This document shows positions 51,350 through 59,965 of a stretch of DNA of 64,000 nucleotides, piece by piece (position 1 is the stretch's first letter; each line of letters starts with the position of its first letter). The notes beneath the pieces were generated by a model that ran no database searches, was not told where the DNA came from, and saw only the letters and a list, made by a program, of their open reading frames with translations. The stretch covers positions 124,001 to 188,000 of the forward strand of contig CBDEVW010000006.1 of the NCBI GenBank assembly GCA_965243755.1. Reading direction: 5' to 3'. Both the position numbers and the translations under genes were made by a program. The stretch is from JANSWY01 sp965243755 (GTDB lineage: Bacteria > Bacteroidota > Bacteroidia > Cytophagales > Cyclobacteriaceae).

Positions 51350-51450
51350 TGATTGGGTTTGGAGTTTTGAGTTTTGGGTTTGAGTTTTGGGTTTGGAGTT
51401 TTGAGTCTTGTAGAAACCTAAATAAGGTTGACCGTTTTTAGGAAAGGTTA
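51350..51450. repeat. GGGTTTGGAGTTTTGAG low-complexity run
   Basis: About 55 bp of degenerate repeats (GTTTTGAGTTTTGGGTTTGAG) directly after the DUF3078 stop. It is the reverse complement of the run at 39205-39290, so the same repeat type occurs in both orientations in this window. Confidence 0.65.
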
Positions 51451-51572
51451 AACTTAAAAATTAAGCACTTAGTTTAGGATTGGCGAGTATTTCGAGGTGG
51501 GTTTCGGCTTTTTTGAACAAATGTTTTTTGGCATGGTTATAAACATTGTCATATCTAAAAAAACATTTAATC

Positions 51573-52001
51573 ATGGTAGAATCCCTGAAGTTAAAACTTG
51601 TAAAATCATTCAAAACGGCTAAAATCGAGATTGTAGAGGAGTCCCCGGAAATTGCTATTGCGACCGCAACTGTTCCATATATACACATCAAGGATTTTAA
51701 GGACTTGTTCCATGGAATAGGTGAGATTGTGAAAGAACTGGGAATCAAAAAGTTGGTCTTTGATAAACGTGAACTCACTACGTTTCATCAGCCAAGCATG
51801 GAATGGTATTTTGTGGACTGGAAAGAGGAAATGTATGACCTTGGTTTAAGAACTCATCGCAAAATCCTTCCTGATGATCAGGTATTTAAAATGGCAGTGA
51901 AAATGGGGAGAAAAGAAATCCAGGAAAAATACCCTGACGGTAAATTTCAATTAATGGACATCCAATATAGAAACACGGTCGAAGAAGCTGTAATGGATTA
52001 A
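51573..52001 (+). CDS. Hypothetical cytoplasmic protein
   Basis: About 142 residues from the ATG at 51573 (MVESLKLKLVKSF); an upstream in-frame start at 51546 is less likely. No signal peptide or membrane segment. Alternating strands and helices (IEIVEESPEIAIATATVPYI, GIGEIVKELGIKKLVFDKRE) suggest a small alpha/beta fold, possibly STAS- or SpoIIAA-like, but no family was recognised. Confidence 0.55.
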   Translation: MVESLKLKLVKSFKTAKIEIVEESPEIAIATATVPYIHIKDFKDLFHGIGEIVKELGIKKLVFDKRELTTFHQPSMEWYFVDWKEEMYDLGLRTHRKILPDDQVFKMAVKMGRKEIQEKYPDGKFQLMDIQYRNTVEEAVMD

Positions 52002-52088
52002 GTGGTTATTGTATAGCCCTGCTTCAAATTTCATAATCATGAATATGGGTTTTGATCAACAATTACCAGAACCAATCTAACAAACAAC

Positions 52089-52646
52089 TTAATACTTATA
52101 CCCCCCAGGATCGTTTTCCAATGTTACGCCGAGGGTGAGTACAATTCGGTTTACGAAATTAAAGTAGGCCACCACCAAGGTAGCATCTAAAATGGCCCGA
52201 TCTTCCAGACCTGCTTTTCTCAGATTTTCGGTGAGGTCCTGTTTGTTGGAAATGCCCGGGTTTTTGGTGACTACTTCAGCGTATTCGCAAAGTGCCAGAT
52301 CAATAGTGGAGAGATCCAGTTGTTTGTAGTCTTGTTTCAGTAGGTTGGTTTTTGCTTCATCTTTCCAGAAATTTTGTACTGCTTCCGCATGGTGTACCTG
52401 GCAATATTCGCAATTATTGGCCTTGGAAACTACTACTGCCATCATTTCACGCTGCACCCGTTTGAGGGGTGACCTACCAAACATGATGGTCATGTACAGG
52501 TCCATATGGTTGACAATTGATTCCGGATTGAGGCTCTGGATCTTGTGTACTTCTGCGATTTTACCCCTGGTCTGTACGAGGTTGTCGTAGATTGCTTTCA
52601 ATTCTCCCGTAGCTTCTTCCGGTTGTATGACTTCTATTCTTGGCAT
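52089..52646 (-). CDS. Peroxidase-related AhpD/carboxymuconolactone decarboxylase family protein
   Basis: A 185-residue AhpD-like helical protein. The redox pair is in KANNCEYCQVHHAEAV (CxxC with downstream His, about 77-90), the proton-relay arrangement of alkylhydroperoxidase-type enzymes; it likely reduces peroxides or takes part in thiol redox. The N-terminus MPRIEVIQPEEATGELKAIY matches the peroxidase-related subgroup. It marks the left edge of the repeat-rich accessory region. Confidence 0.85.
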   Translation of the reverse strand: MPRIEVIQPEEATGELKAIYDNLVQTRGKIAEVHKIQSLNPESIVNHMDLYMTIMFGRSPLKRVQREMMAVVVSKANNCEYCQVHHAEAVQNFWKDEAKTNLLKQDYKQLDLSTIDLALCEYAEVVTKNPGISNKQDLTENLRKAGLEDRAILDATLVVAYFNFVNRIVLTLGVTLENDPGGYKY

Positions 52647-52763
52647 TGTTTATTGCTGTGATTGAGTTTCAAAGAAACAATGTTTTCATAAGAATGGTGT
52701 AGAAGCTTGAGAACAAATTTTTGAAGGGATCGTTGATGGAATTTTATATGGGTTGTTGAATCA

Positions 52764-52812
52764 GGCATTGCAAATGCCTTGGAAGATGCGGTCGCAATGC
52801 AATAGCTATCGA
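52764..52812 (-). repeat. Double-hairpin GCA-loop repeat, copy A
   Basis: Hairpin 1 GGCATT-GCA-AATGCC is perfect; hairpin 2 (TCGCAAT-GCA-ATAGCTA) is degenerate. It lies about 28 bp after the stop of the minus-strand gene at 52840. Confidence 0.6.
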
Positions 52813-52839
52813 GTAGGATGGATTGGTGGTTTCCTGCTC

Positions 52840-53472
52840 CTATTTTGTTTTCCTGACTTTCAAACCCATCCACCATTTCATGGTATATCCAAAGGCCAGT
52901 CCGCTGAAAGCCCATATGGGGAGATTTATCAGAAGGATTGTCTGGTTGTAGCCTTTTCCGTCAATCAATGGAGGAATCAGGTGCATCACAACAAACATGA
53001 TGGCGCCCCACAACAATCCAAGCAACAGCCAGTTGATTTTCTTGTGCTCAATCTTCTCCAGTTTGATGTTGGAATAGCGGGCCGGCTGTTTTTCCACCCA
53101 GGATTGTTTCCACTTACCTACCCACCAGAACCACAGGGGGTAAGTAATCATCAGGATCAATGCTGAGGTCCAGTTGCGAATGCATGGAATAATTTCTCCA
53201 CAATTGGGACAGTAGAGGCCAAACCAGTTTCGTAAGCCAGTCTTGTTTTGAGCGGACCATGTTCTGCTGTCATGGAAAGTTTCACATTTCATACAAGGAA
53301 CATAAGTTCGTTCCATCAGTGGCTTGTCTGATGTTCGGTCAATTAGGGTGATCTTAGGAATTCTTTGACCCAGAATCAGCTCGTTGATGGCCAATGCTGG
53401 GTTCAACATGTAATGAATCACGATTGGACTTTTTTTATCCCATACCTTGTATTTCAGTGGGTCTATTTCCAT
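52840..53472 (-). CDS. Membrane protein with zinc-ribbon-like motif
   Basis: A 210-residue protein with three hydrophobic segments (SALILMITYPLWFWWV, INWLLLGLLWGAIMFVVMHL, LLINLPIWAFSGLAFGYTMK). The N-terminal soluble part has VPCMKCETFHD and LYCPNCGEIIPC, two CxxC pairs that would bind zinc. The combination is seen in uncharacterised bacterial membrane proteins. No named family recognised. It is the first of the minus-strand genes that is followed by a copy of the double-hairpin repeat. Confidence 0.65.
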   Translation of the reverse strand: MEIDPLKYKVWDKKSPIVIHYMLNPALAINELILGQRIPKITLIDRTSDKPLMERTYVPCMKCETFHDSRTWSAQNKTGLRNWFGLYCPNCGEIIPCIRNWTSALILMITYPLWFWWVGKWKQSWVEKQPARYSNIKLEKIEHKKINWLLLGLLWGAIMFVVMHLIPPLIDGKGYNQTILLINLPIWAFSGLAFGYTMKWWMGLKVRKTK

Positions 53473-53682
53473 AAGATAGAATTAATTGATGATTACCAAA
53501 TGTAAATGATGGCAATGGTTAAAACAATAACTACAGTCGCTTCCTTTCAAAATGCACAATGCAAATGACTGGGCCTGTGAGACCACAAATCCTGGTGGCA
53601 TTGAATTTTTACCGGCCTCTTGTTAATTCAGATAAAAAATCTAATATTGGATCAATATGGTTCGTTTTTAAATATCGATCAA

Positions 53683-53964
53683 ATGAAATTATACAATGGA
53701 ATCCTGGTAATTGCATTAGTAGTAACCCTCATCTCCTGTCGAGAGAAGGTTCAGGACGAGGATGATTTAACAGAAAAGACGGCAGAGGAATTAATGGAGA
53801 ATATCAAAAAAGGCGATTTTGAGATTATTACGATTGATAAATGCGAATACCTTGTTTATTCAAGAGCAAAAGCCTTTGGATTCATGGCTCATAAAGGAAA
53901 TTGCAAGAATCCAATTCATGTCTATAATGAATTGCCAAATGATGCTGTGAACCAGGGGCAGTAA
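53683..53964 (+). CDS. Small lipoprotein
   Basis: About 93 residues: MKLYNGILVIALVVTLISC gives a signal with lipobox LISC, then REKVQDEDD. The ATG at 53683 was chosen because it opens the signal peptide. The mature part, with KCEYLVYSRAKAFGFMAHKG, resembles short DUF-type lipoproteins that end in a conserved HKGNC-like segment, but I cannot name the family. It is one of the few plus-strand genes in this region. Confidence 0.6.
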   Translation: MKLYNGILVIALVVTLISCREKVQDEDDLTEKTAEELMENIKKGDFEIITIDKCEYLVYSRAKAFGFMAHKGNCKNPIHVYNELPNDAVNQGQ

Positions 53965-54053
53965 CGGTCTTGGTGACAAATAGAAATTCTTCTCATTATG
54001 ATCACCAAACCGCAGCTGAGTACATTGAGGATGAGAAATTTGGTTCGGGATAA

Positions 54054-54097
54054 CAAATGCCTTGGTAGGTGCGATCGCATTGTAATTGCGGTCGAGC
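54054..54097 (-). repeat. Double-hairpin GCA-loop repeat, copy B
   Basis: Hairpin 2 region TCGCATTGTAATTGCGG is present, hairpin 1 is eroded (AACAAATGCC). It lies 47 bp after the stop at 54144. About 55 bp to its left is shared with the left flank of copy C (TTGAGGATGAGAAATTTGG), so a longer unit was copied. Confidence 0.55.
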
Positions 54098-54143
54098 AGG
54101 ATCTTAGCAAAAGCATCCATCAAATTTACCCATCGCACTTTAG

Positions 54144-54752
54144 CTATTCTCCCCAAATCATTATTCTTGCTACACTTTCCGTTTGATACTCTTTATTAAA
54201 CTTATCAAGTCTTATTGAGCATATGTCCAATTCTACTAACACTTCATTGATAGCAGCGACTAATGGTTCATAATCCACCGTTATAAACTTTTGAGTCTCT
54301 GGATAAAAAGGTTCATGACTTGAGTCACATTCAATGATCACCTTGTTTCCGTTTTTTATGAATTTTGGTGAAGGGTGGCATTCCATTAAATAAAATGGTT
54401 CAAAATTTGGGTCAAGTATTTTTTTCCAATCATTTATTTCACTTAATAGACCACAACACTGAGGAAATAACAAGTATTCGTCATTCACCTTCAATGCATA
54501 ACCTCCAAAAAATGCACATGATTCTTCGATACTCAAATCAGAAATATGCAGGTCAATAGCTTTTTTTAAATCCACATCGCTAATTTCCGATAGTTTATAT
54601 TGATGATTGTTGGGCGGGATTAAGTCTTTAGCCATTGAATAGTTTCGTTCAATTAACAATCTGTTTTTTTCGGTGATATCTGTCACCTCCTCTAAATCTG
54701 GAAACTTAAATGTAGGTAATTCGATTAAAGGTACTAATTCAATTCTCATCAT
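54144..54752 (-). CDS. Hypothetical protein, immunity-like
   Basis: A 202-residue soluble, acidic protein without signal peptide. Its central part CAFFGGYALKVNDEYLLFPQ followed by CCGLLSEINDW recalls small immunity-type proteins found in polymorphic-toxin loci, but I cannot assign a family. It sits in a series of unrelated single genes, each followed by the same repeat, which is how orphan immunity genes are often arranged. Confidence 0.55.
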   Translation of the reverse strand: MMRIELVPLIELPTFKFPDLEEVTDITEKNRLLIERNYSMAKDLIPPNNHQYKLSEISDVDLKKAIDLHISDLSIEESCAFFGGYALKVNDEYLLFPQCCGLLSEINDWKKILDPNFEPFYLMECHPSPKFIKNGNKVIIECDSSHEPFYPETQKFITVDYEPLVAAINEVLVELDICSIRLDKFNKEYQTESVARIMIWGE

Positions 54753-55025
54753 TTGCTAAATGAACCCATCGCCTTTCAATAATAGTACAATTTCTGCTAT
54801 TTGCATTTTATGGTCAAAGTAATCCTAATGCATTAATTAGGTTTTACTATGATCATAGGATAAAAAGTTAATCTATCCATATTGAAGCTGTTCGTAAATT
54901 AGTTTTTGCTATAACCATTGTCCTCAGTTGGGAGGTTTTGTGCTGAAATGAAACTAATTGCTTCTCGTCCAGATGAAGATTACCAAGCCGAGCTGAGTAT
55001 ATTGAAGATGAGAATTTTGGTTCAT

Positions 55026-55076
55026 GCATTGCAAATGCCCTGAAAGGTGCGATCGCAATGCAATTGTGATCGAGCT
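55026..55076 (-). repeat. Double-hairpin GCA-loop repeat, copy C
   Basis: Hairpins GCATT-GCA-AATGC and TCGCAAT-GCA-ATTGTGA (one G-T-type mismatch). It ends 8 bp after the stop codon at 55084. Confidence 0.65.
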
Positions 55077-55083
55077 GTGGTAT

Positions 55084-55897
55084 TTAATCCATTAGGTAGT
55101 AAATTTTTGAGCCTGGGTCATTAATAAAATTGAAAGCAATTTCATCCTTTTCAAATATCAGATCAACATTGTCAATCGTTATGATAGTTTTAAAATTTTC
55201 AGGGTAGTCATCTATCCCTTGGATAAACAAACTGAAATAATGTAAAGGATATATGTCACCTTCCGAATTTAACGCTCGCTGTAGTTGGGTTAGGGAAGTT
55301 GGATCTTCTCCGTGAAAATCAACAAAAGAAATTAACCCTCCGGTATAATCTCTTACCTGCAATAGGGTCTCATAGGATCGTAAGGTATCGAGTGCATTTT
55401 CGAATCTCAATTCTATTTTTCCGATATTCTTTCTGTCGATTCCCTGAACTTGCATGAAATTGAAAGTATTGCCAGACTCAAAAAATGGATCCTGAAAACC
55501 TCCACAAGTAATGAATTGTTCGCATTCACTATTTTCAAAGGGTAAATCCTGATTTCCAAATTTAAAGTTTGATGATAGCATAAAAACTCCTACACCACCT
55601 ACACCATATAATTCAATGTCTTCCCTCAGCTGTTGAAAATGTATCCCATCACTGCTTCCGCAATACTTGATCGAATTGTCCTGCAAATATCAATTGCTCA
55701 ACATCAAACCCTTCAGGTGGGCCAACCAGTCGGTAGACTCGAATAATTTCTTCTGGAAAGCATTGTTCGTTTTGAAATAAAGTGATTTCAGATATGAAAT
55801 TATTTTCGTCATCATTATCTCTAGTTCCAAGATTATCACAGCTGGCGAGATTTACCAAAAATACAATCTGAGTGAGTAATTGGAATAGAGTTTTCAT
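55084..55897 (-). pseudogene. Lipoprotein gene split by an apparent frameshift
   Basis: Two overlapping minus-strand frames that look like one gene. The first (55897-55649) begins MKTLFQLLTQIVFLVNLASC, a lipoprotein signal with lipobox, and runs 82 residues; the second (55686-55084, 200 residues) continues DNSIKYCGSSDGIHFQQL with no start better than TTG and no signal of its own. Fusing them near 55680 would give a lipoprotein of about 275 residues. Either a real frameshift has inactivated the gene or there is a base-calling error. No domain recognised. Confidence 0.6.
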
Positions 55898-56000
55898 TTT
55901 GTCTGGAAATTTGCCAATACAATAAATTTAAGAAAAACTCGTATGTCAGGCAATGATCGCTAGCATTTCAATATCAATACATGAGCTGATATCTAGCAGA

Positions 56001-56034
56001 TGCTCCAGATGCGATCGCAATGCAATTGCGATCA
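56001..56034 (-). repeat. Double-hairpin GCA-loop repeat, copy D
   Basis: Only hairpin 2 is intact, here as a perfect 9-bp stem GATCGCAAT-GCA-ATTGCGATC. It ends about 18 bp after the stop at 56052. The preceding ATTTCAATATCAATACATGA segment is related to sequence at 58558-58590 and 63337-63350. Confidence 0.6.
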
Positions 56035-56051
56035 GGTTGAATTACCTCATA

Positions 56052-56468
56052 TCAGTTAGTATTTCTACAATATGTTAGGAAATCTTCAGCAATGGCTTTG
56101 TTGGGATAAGTTGGATCACTTAATAACTTCTCAAGTGTAGTTGTACAATTTTCCAGATCATTGTCAATTAGGTTGAGAATGTTGAAGTTTAAAGAATCGT
56201 TATCGTGCCCTTCCTGTTCATTTTTGGAGATGGCTTCTAAGAGTACTTTTAAACAAGTATGGTCTCCTAACCTTGAAATCGGATCAGATAGTAATTCTCT
56301 GGTCCAAAAATTATTATTTTCTGATTCCAAGTGTTCAATAAGTTGTGGTAGGTCAGATTTCTGAGCAATGATATTTATCCTCTCATAGGCATCAAGTGGA
56401 TCGTCAATGTTACCTGATTTTGAGCCCTCCCACATCTTTTTCACTTCTGTTTCAATTTCTTTATTCAC
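56052..56468 (-). CDS. Small helical protein, HEAT-repeat-like
   Basis: A 138-residue acidic, all-helical soluble protein (MNKEIETEVKKMWEGSKSGN). Paired helices such as LPQLIEHLESENNNFWTREL and HTCLKVLLEAISKNEQEGHD look like HEAT-type repeats, seen in some immunity proteins. No catalytic motif. Function unknown. Confidence 0.6.
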   Translation of the reverse strand: MNKEIETEVKKMWEGSKSGNIDDPLDAYERINIIAQKSDLPQLIEHLESENNNFWTRELLSDPISRLGDHTCLKVLLEAISKNEQEGHDNDSLNFNILNLIDNDLENCTTTLEKLLSDPTYPNKAIAEDFLTYCRNTN

Positions 56469-56630
56469 TGCAATCTCTATTTTAATTTTAAACTAAATCC
56501 AACTCAGTTTATAATCCACAAATCGTCAGTTAAGTTCTTTGAAAATCTGATAGTCAGGAAAAAAAATTCATTAGTACTCTGACTATCACATAGAGACTAA
56601 GTGGACTCCAAAAGAAGACCTGGTAACATT

Positions 56631-56777
56631 TTATGATAGTTGCTTGATTTCTACGGATTGATTACTCGCATTCATTTTGACTACCCGGTTAATCAACCCT
56701 GGAACTGCGAAAGTGTTCCAGGCATAGATCAAAATGCTAAAAAGCAGGATATATACAAGCTCTTCAATAAGTCCCAT
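56631..56777 (-). CDS. Very small membrane protein (48 residues)
   Basis: A short frame starting MGLIEELVYILLFSILIYAW and ending EIKQLS. One hydrophobic helix, with an amphipathic, basic middle (GLINRVVKMN). It lies 22 bp upstream of the DUF4424-like gene start side and on the same strand. Codon use looks ordinary, but at this length the call is tentative. Confidence 0.4.
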   Translation of the reverse strand: MGLIEELVYILLFSILIYAWNTFAVPGLINRVVKMNASNQSVEIKQLS

Positions 56778-56799
56778 TTTCTTGTCCTATCATAGTACT

Positions 56800-57831
56800 T
56801 CATTGAATTGTTTGGATGTAGTCAAAGAGTTCACGTTCATACTCCGATAATATCGACAAATCGTTCTTTACATCGGGATCTGGATAATACCAGTACAGTT
56901 GATTGAAATAGCTGCTCATTTCTGGAGACTTAAATTGATATCCGTGTATTGCAAATAGAAAGTTTCTCATCAAGCGTGCGTCCTCTTTGGGTAATTGCTT
57001 CTTTACAAGAGCATCCAGTTTTCTGTCGAATTCACATGATTTTTCTCCATATGAATACATATAATAGAACATCCAGTTCTTCCAGGTTACCAAATTGATA
57101 TTTGATTTTGGCTTGAAGTTGGATTCATGATAAGTTAGCGTTCCTCCTTTTGTGAAACCTCTTATAACTGTTTTGGAGTTCATTAAACAAGATCCATCAG
57201 CCAGCTTTCCTATTCCATTAAAGGTCCATTTATTAGAATTTTCCACTAGCTCATATGGCAATGAAAAATGAGTTTGTTCATGAAATATAATGTTGAGTGT
57301 GAAGTCGTCGATTTGATCGTTAGCCCAGGTTAGCCCTGTTTGAAGGATATAATCAAAATTATAGATTACACCGAGCAAAGTGCTGAGTTGGATTTGATAA
57401 GTGTGTTCTACCGTAGTTATTCCGTGCTCAAAATGAACGTCAAATAGATAAAGAAATTCGTTTCCAAGGTATCCTAGTTCTTTGTTCGGCTCATTTAGTT
57501 GCTTTAGTTGGAAATCCAAGCTCATTCCGGATACATTTACCTTGAAGTTTTCAATACCAGATGTTGATCGATTTGGTACATCACCGTCAGGGGGTGGAGT
57601 AACAAATCCAACAGTTAACTTTTTGGATTCGCCAGGATTGTAGAACGTAAACAATACATTAACATAGGCAAATCCATTCTTTAGCTCAATGTTCAGTGTT
57701 TCTTTTCTGAGCTCAATTGTCGTTTCTTTGATAGGAAAGATATTGCCTCCATTCGCATAAAATGCCCCATCATTCGCATTGACAGCTAAATGTGTGATTG
57801 TTAAAACTAAAATGAGGAGGTATGAATTCAT
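56800..57831 (-). CDS. DUF4424-like secreted protein
   Basis: A 343-residue exported protein: signal MNSYLLILVLTITHLAVNA, then NDGAFYANGGNIFPIKETTI, KNGFAYVNVLFTFYNPGESK and VGFVTPPPDGDV, which follow the DUF4424 pattern of opening with a gain-of-function-neutral beta domain (DGAFYA, FYNP, VGFxxPxGD). The C-terminal 90 residues contain a YARG-type helical tail (MRNFLFAIHGYQFKSPEMSS). Family function is unknown; it is expected in the periplasm or outer surface. Confidence 0.65.
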   Translation of the reverse strand: MNSYLLILVLTITHLAVNANDGAFYANGGNIFPIKETTIELRKETLNIELKNGFAYVNVLFTFYNPGESKKLTVGFVTPPPDGDVPNRSTSGIENFKVNVSGMSLDFQLKQLNEPNKELGYLGNEFLYLFDVHFEHGITTVEHTYQIQLSTLLGVIYNFDYILQTGLTWANDQIDDFTLNIIFHEQTHFSLPYELVENSNKWTFNGIGKLADGSCLMNSKTVIRGFTKGGTLTYHESNFKPKSNINLVTWKNWMFYYMYSYGEKSCEFDRKLDALVKKQLPKEDARLMRNFLFAIHGYQFKSPEMSSYFNQLYWYYPDPDVKNDLSILSEYERELFDYIQTIQ

Positions 57832-57928
57832 ATAAACTTATTGATAATAATGGTGCGGTGTAATTACATTTGTTTTCAAGTCGATCTAACAGCGACATCA
57901 GCGCATCGATAGATGTTGTTCAATTCTT

Positions 57929-58537
57929 TTAGTTCGAGTCTAAATCGTACTTTCTCAGATTCAGGGTTCTGTCGTATCCTAGTCGTTTATAAGGGTACTC
58001 TGAATCTTCAATAAGAAGGCTCTTTATTTCCGACCAATTCAAGTCCATTACCTTGTTGATATCTTCAATTACTTGTTCGTACTCTTCATACTGATCAACG
58101 TAGTTTCCTGGAACAGCTGTAGGGGGAGGTAGCGGTTCTCCAATTCCTTTTTGATAGACTCCTTTTGTCAGATTAATGAAGATTGTACCATTTTTAAGCT
58201 CCCAGGTTCCTAATTCATAATCGTCAGTACCCCAGGAATAATGTATTAAAGAACCGTTCCCAAAGATGTATTGGTTCTCGTCGCTTCCATAATATTCTCC
58301 TAGGGTTAAACCTAGAGGGGAGATTTCAAAGAGTATGCTATCATACTTCTTTCGCATGTCCGCTAATGATTTCTTGTAAAATTGAAGATCTTCATTCAAT
58401 CTCTCTTTGTCTTTCTCTAGTTCAGAAATCTTAGATTCAATGTTTTTCTTTTCTTTCTCAAGTTGATTAATTGCTTCATTATTTGAACAACCATAAAATA
58501 AGAAAGTAAGCAGTATTAATTTGAAAATTATTCTCAT
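57929..58537 (-). CDS. Lipoprotein with coiled coil
   Basis: About 202 residues from the ATG at 58537: MRIIFKLILLTFLFYGC is a lipoprotein signal (Cys17), followed by a long coiled coil (NQLEKEKKNIESKISELEKD, continuing to about residue 60) and a small C-terminal domain (LGLTLGEYYGSDENQYIFGN). An upstream extension to 58570 lies within repeat-derived sequence and was rejected. Function unknown; a surface or periplasmic spacer protein is plausible. Confidence 0.62.
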   Translation of the reverse strand: MRIIFKLILLTFLFYGCSNNEAINQLEKEKKNIESKISELEKDKERLNEDLQFYKKSLADMRKKYDSILFEISPLGLTLGEYYGSDENQYIFGNGSLIHYSWGTDDYELGTWELKNGTIFINLTKGVYQKGIGEPLPPPTAVPGNYVDQYEEYEQVIEDINKVMDLNWSEIKSLLIEDSEYPYKRLGYDRTLNLRKYDLDSN

Positions 58538-58675
58538 AGACAAATTATTGCATTGGATTTCAATACTCAACGCACGTGCTGATATCTACTTTTATCTTTA
58601 GTGTAAATCTAATGGGTTTTTAAAAGTTTTGAAAAGCCGAATGCCTCTTCGAATTGTCGTAATTATTTTCAAATT

Positions 58676-58727
58676 GGCATTAAAAATGCCCTGGAAAGTG
58701 CGATCGGAATGCAATTGCATTCGAGCT
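58676..58727 (-). repeat. Double-hairpin GCA-loop repeat, copy E
   Basis: Hairpin 1 GGCATT-AAA-AATGCC has an altered loop but perfect stem; hairpin 2 has become the palindrome GAATGCAATTGCATTC. It ends about 25 bp after the stop at 58752. Confidence 0.6.
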
Positions 58728-58751
58728 ACCAAACTGCTTGATCTATTGCAC

Positions 58752-59879
58752 TCATTGAACCACCGCACTCTGCAGGATTATTTTCCTGATCTCGTTTTCG
58801 AAATGATAGATGATATCGGCATTGTCAGGAAAGCCATCCATGTGATAGATGTTTTCCCAGACAACAACATCAATGTCCTTTTCCGGGATATAAAATTTTA
58901 AAGATACAAATCCAAAGCCTCTTCCCCCATGACCCAAATGAACCACTGGATTTGTATCATGTATTCTTAACCCATAACCATATCCGATCGTGTCGTAATC
59001 AAAGACCGCATGGGGACCCCAGTTGGTGGGATTAATCATTTGTTCGTAAGATGCCGGTGCTAGCAGTTCGCCATTATGAAGCTTGATATCCCACTTGCTG
59101 AGGTCATAGGCATCAGAGATAATGCCTCCGGCAGGCAAGAAGTTGTTCCACCTTTCCTGATCAAAACCAAAATGATCGAAATCCACAGGCACTACTTCTT
59201 CCTTGCGAAGTGCATGTCCGGTGATGAGCCCATCGTTGGTTCCCTGCAATTCATAGCAATAGGTATTTTTCATGCCCAGCGCTTTAAACAAGTCATTGGC
59301 ATTGCTGGAATAACGCTTGTTTGTCACTGCTTCGAGGATTTTCCCTAATAATCCATAACCTGGATTGCTGTAAAAGTAACCCTTGCCAGGTTCGAAAAGC
59401 AGGGGTTTTTCAAGGTCAGCAATCCCTGATGACATGTTCAGTAGTTGATGAACAGTGACGGAACCGGCCCATGGTTGAGGTAAATTTGAAAGGTAAGCTC
59501 CTACAGGCTTTTGCAAGTCGATATTTCCTTTTTCCACCTGTTTCAGGATGAGCACGCTGGTCACCTGTTTGCTATTAGACATGATTCTGAATTTGTCATT
59601 GATGGAGATGGGGATCTTTTTGTCGAAATTGGAGTATCCATGTGTTCTCACATAAATGCTTTCGTCTCCTTTGGTGATTAGAATAACGCCGTTGAAAATC
59701 CGCGGATGGGTTGTAGCGATAAGGCTGTCGATTTGAGCAGCTAACTCACTAATCACCGCTTTTTTAATAGCTTTATCATCTTCATTCTTGCCTGGCGCGC
59801 TACAACCCCAAAGCAGCAGGAGGCCAATGAAAAATAACTGATATGGCTGCTTGTAAGTACTAAGATATTGCTGTTTCAT
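58752..59879 (-). CDS. Serine beta-lactamase-family hydrolase, lipoprotein
   Basis: A 375-residue penicillin-binding-protein-like hydrolase. MKQQYLSTYKQPYQLFFIGL leads to lipobox LLLWGC, so it is probably membrane anchored. The SxxK motif is MSNSKQVTSVLIL (about 99-102), the YxN motif YSNPGYGLLG (about 170) and a terminal HLGHGGRGFG (about 313). The family includes class C beta-lactamases, peptidases and esterases; the substrate cannot be told from sequence. Possible roles are cell-wall or ester hydrolysis in the periplasm. Confidence 0.8.
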   Translation of the reverse strand: MKQQYLSTYKQPYQLFFIGLLLLWGCSAPGKNEDDKAIKKAVISELAAQIDSLIATTHPRIFNGVILITKGDESIYVRTHGYSNFDKKIPISINDKFRIMSNSKQVTSVLILKQVEKGNIDLQKPVGAYLSNLPQPWAGSVTVHQLLNMSSGIADLEKPLLFEPGKGYFYSNPGYGLLGKILEAVTNKRYSSNANDLFKALGMKNTYCYELQGTNDGLITGHALRKEEVVPVDFDHFGFDQERWNNFLPAGGIISDAYDLSKWDIKLHNGELLAPASYEQMINPTNWGPHAVFDYDTIGYGYGLRIHDTNPVVHLGHGGRGFGFVSLKFYIPEKDIDVVVWENIYHMDGFPDNADIIYHFENEIRKIILQSAVVQ

Positions 59880-59965
59880 AGACTAATGTTTAGGCGATGT
59901 TACGAGCAAATGCCAGAAAAAAAGGTGGCTAAATCGTTTAAAAAGTACGTTTTTATAAAGCCGAA

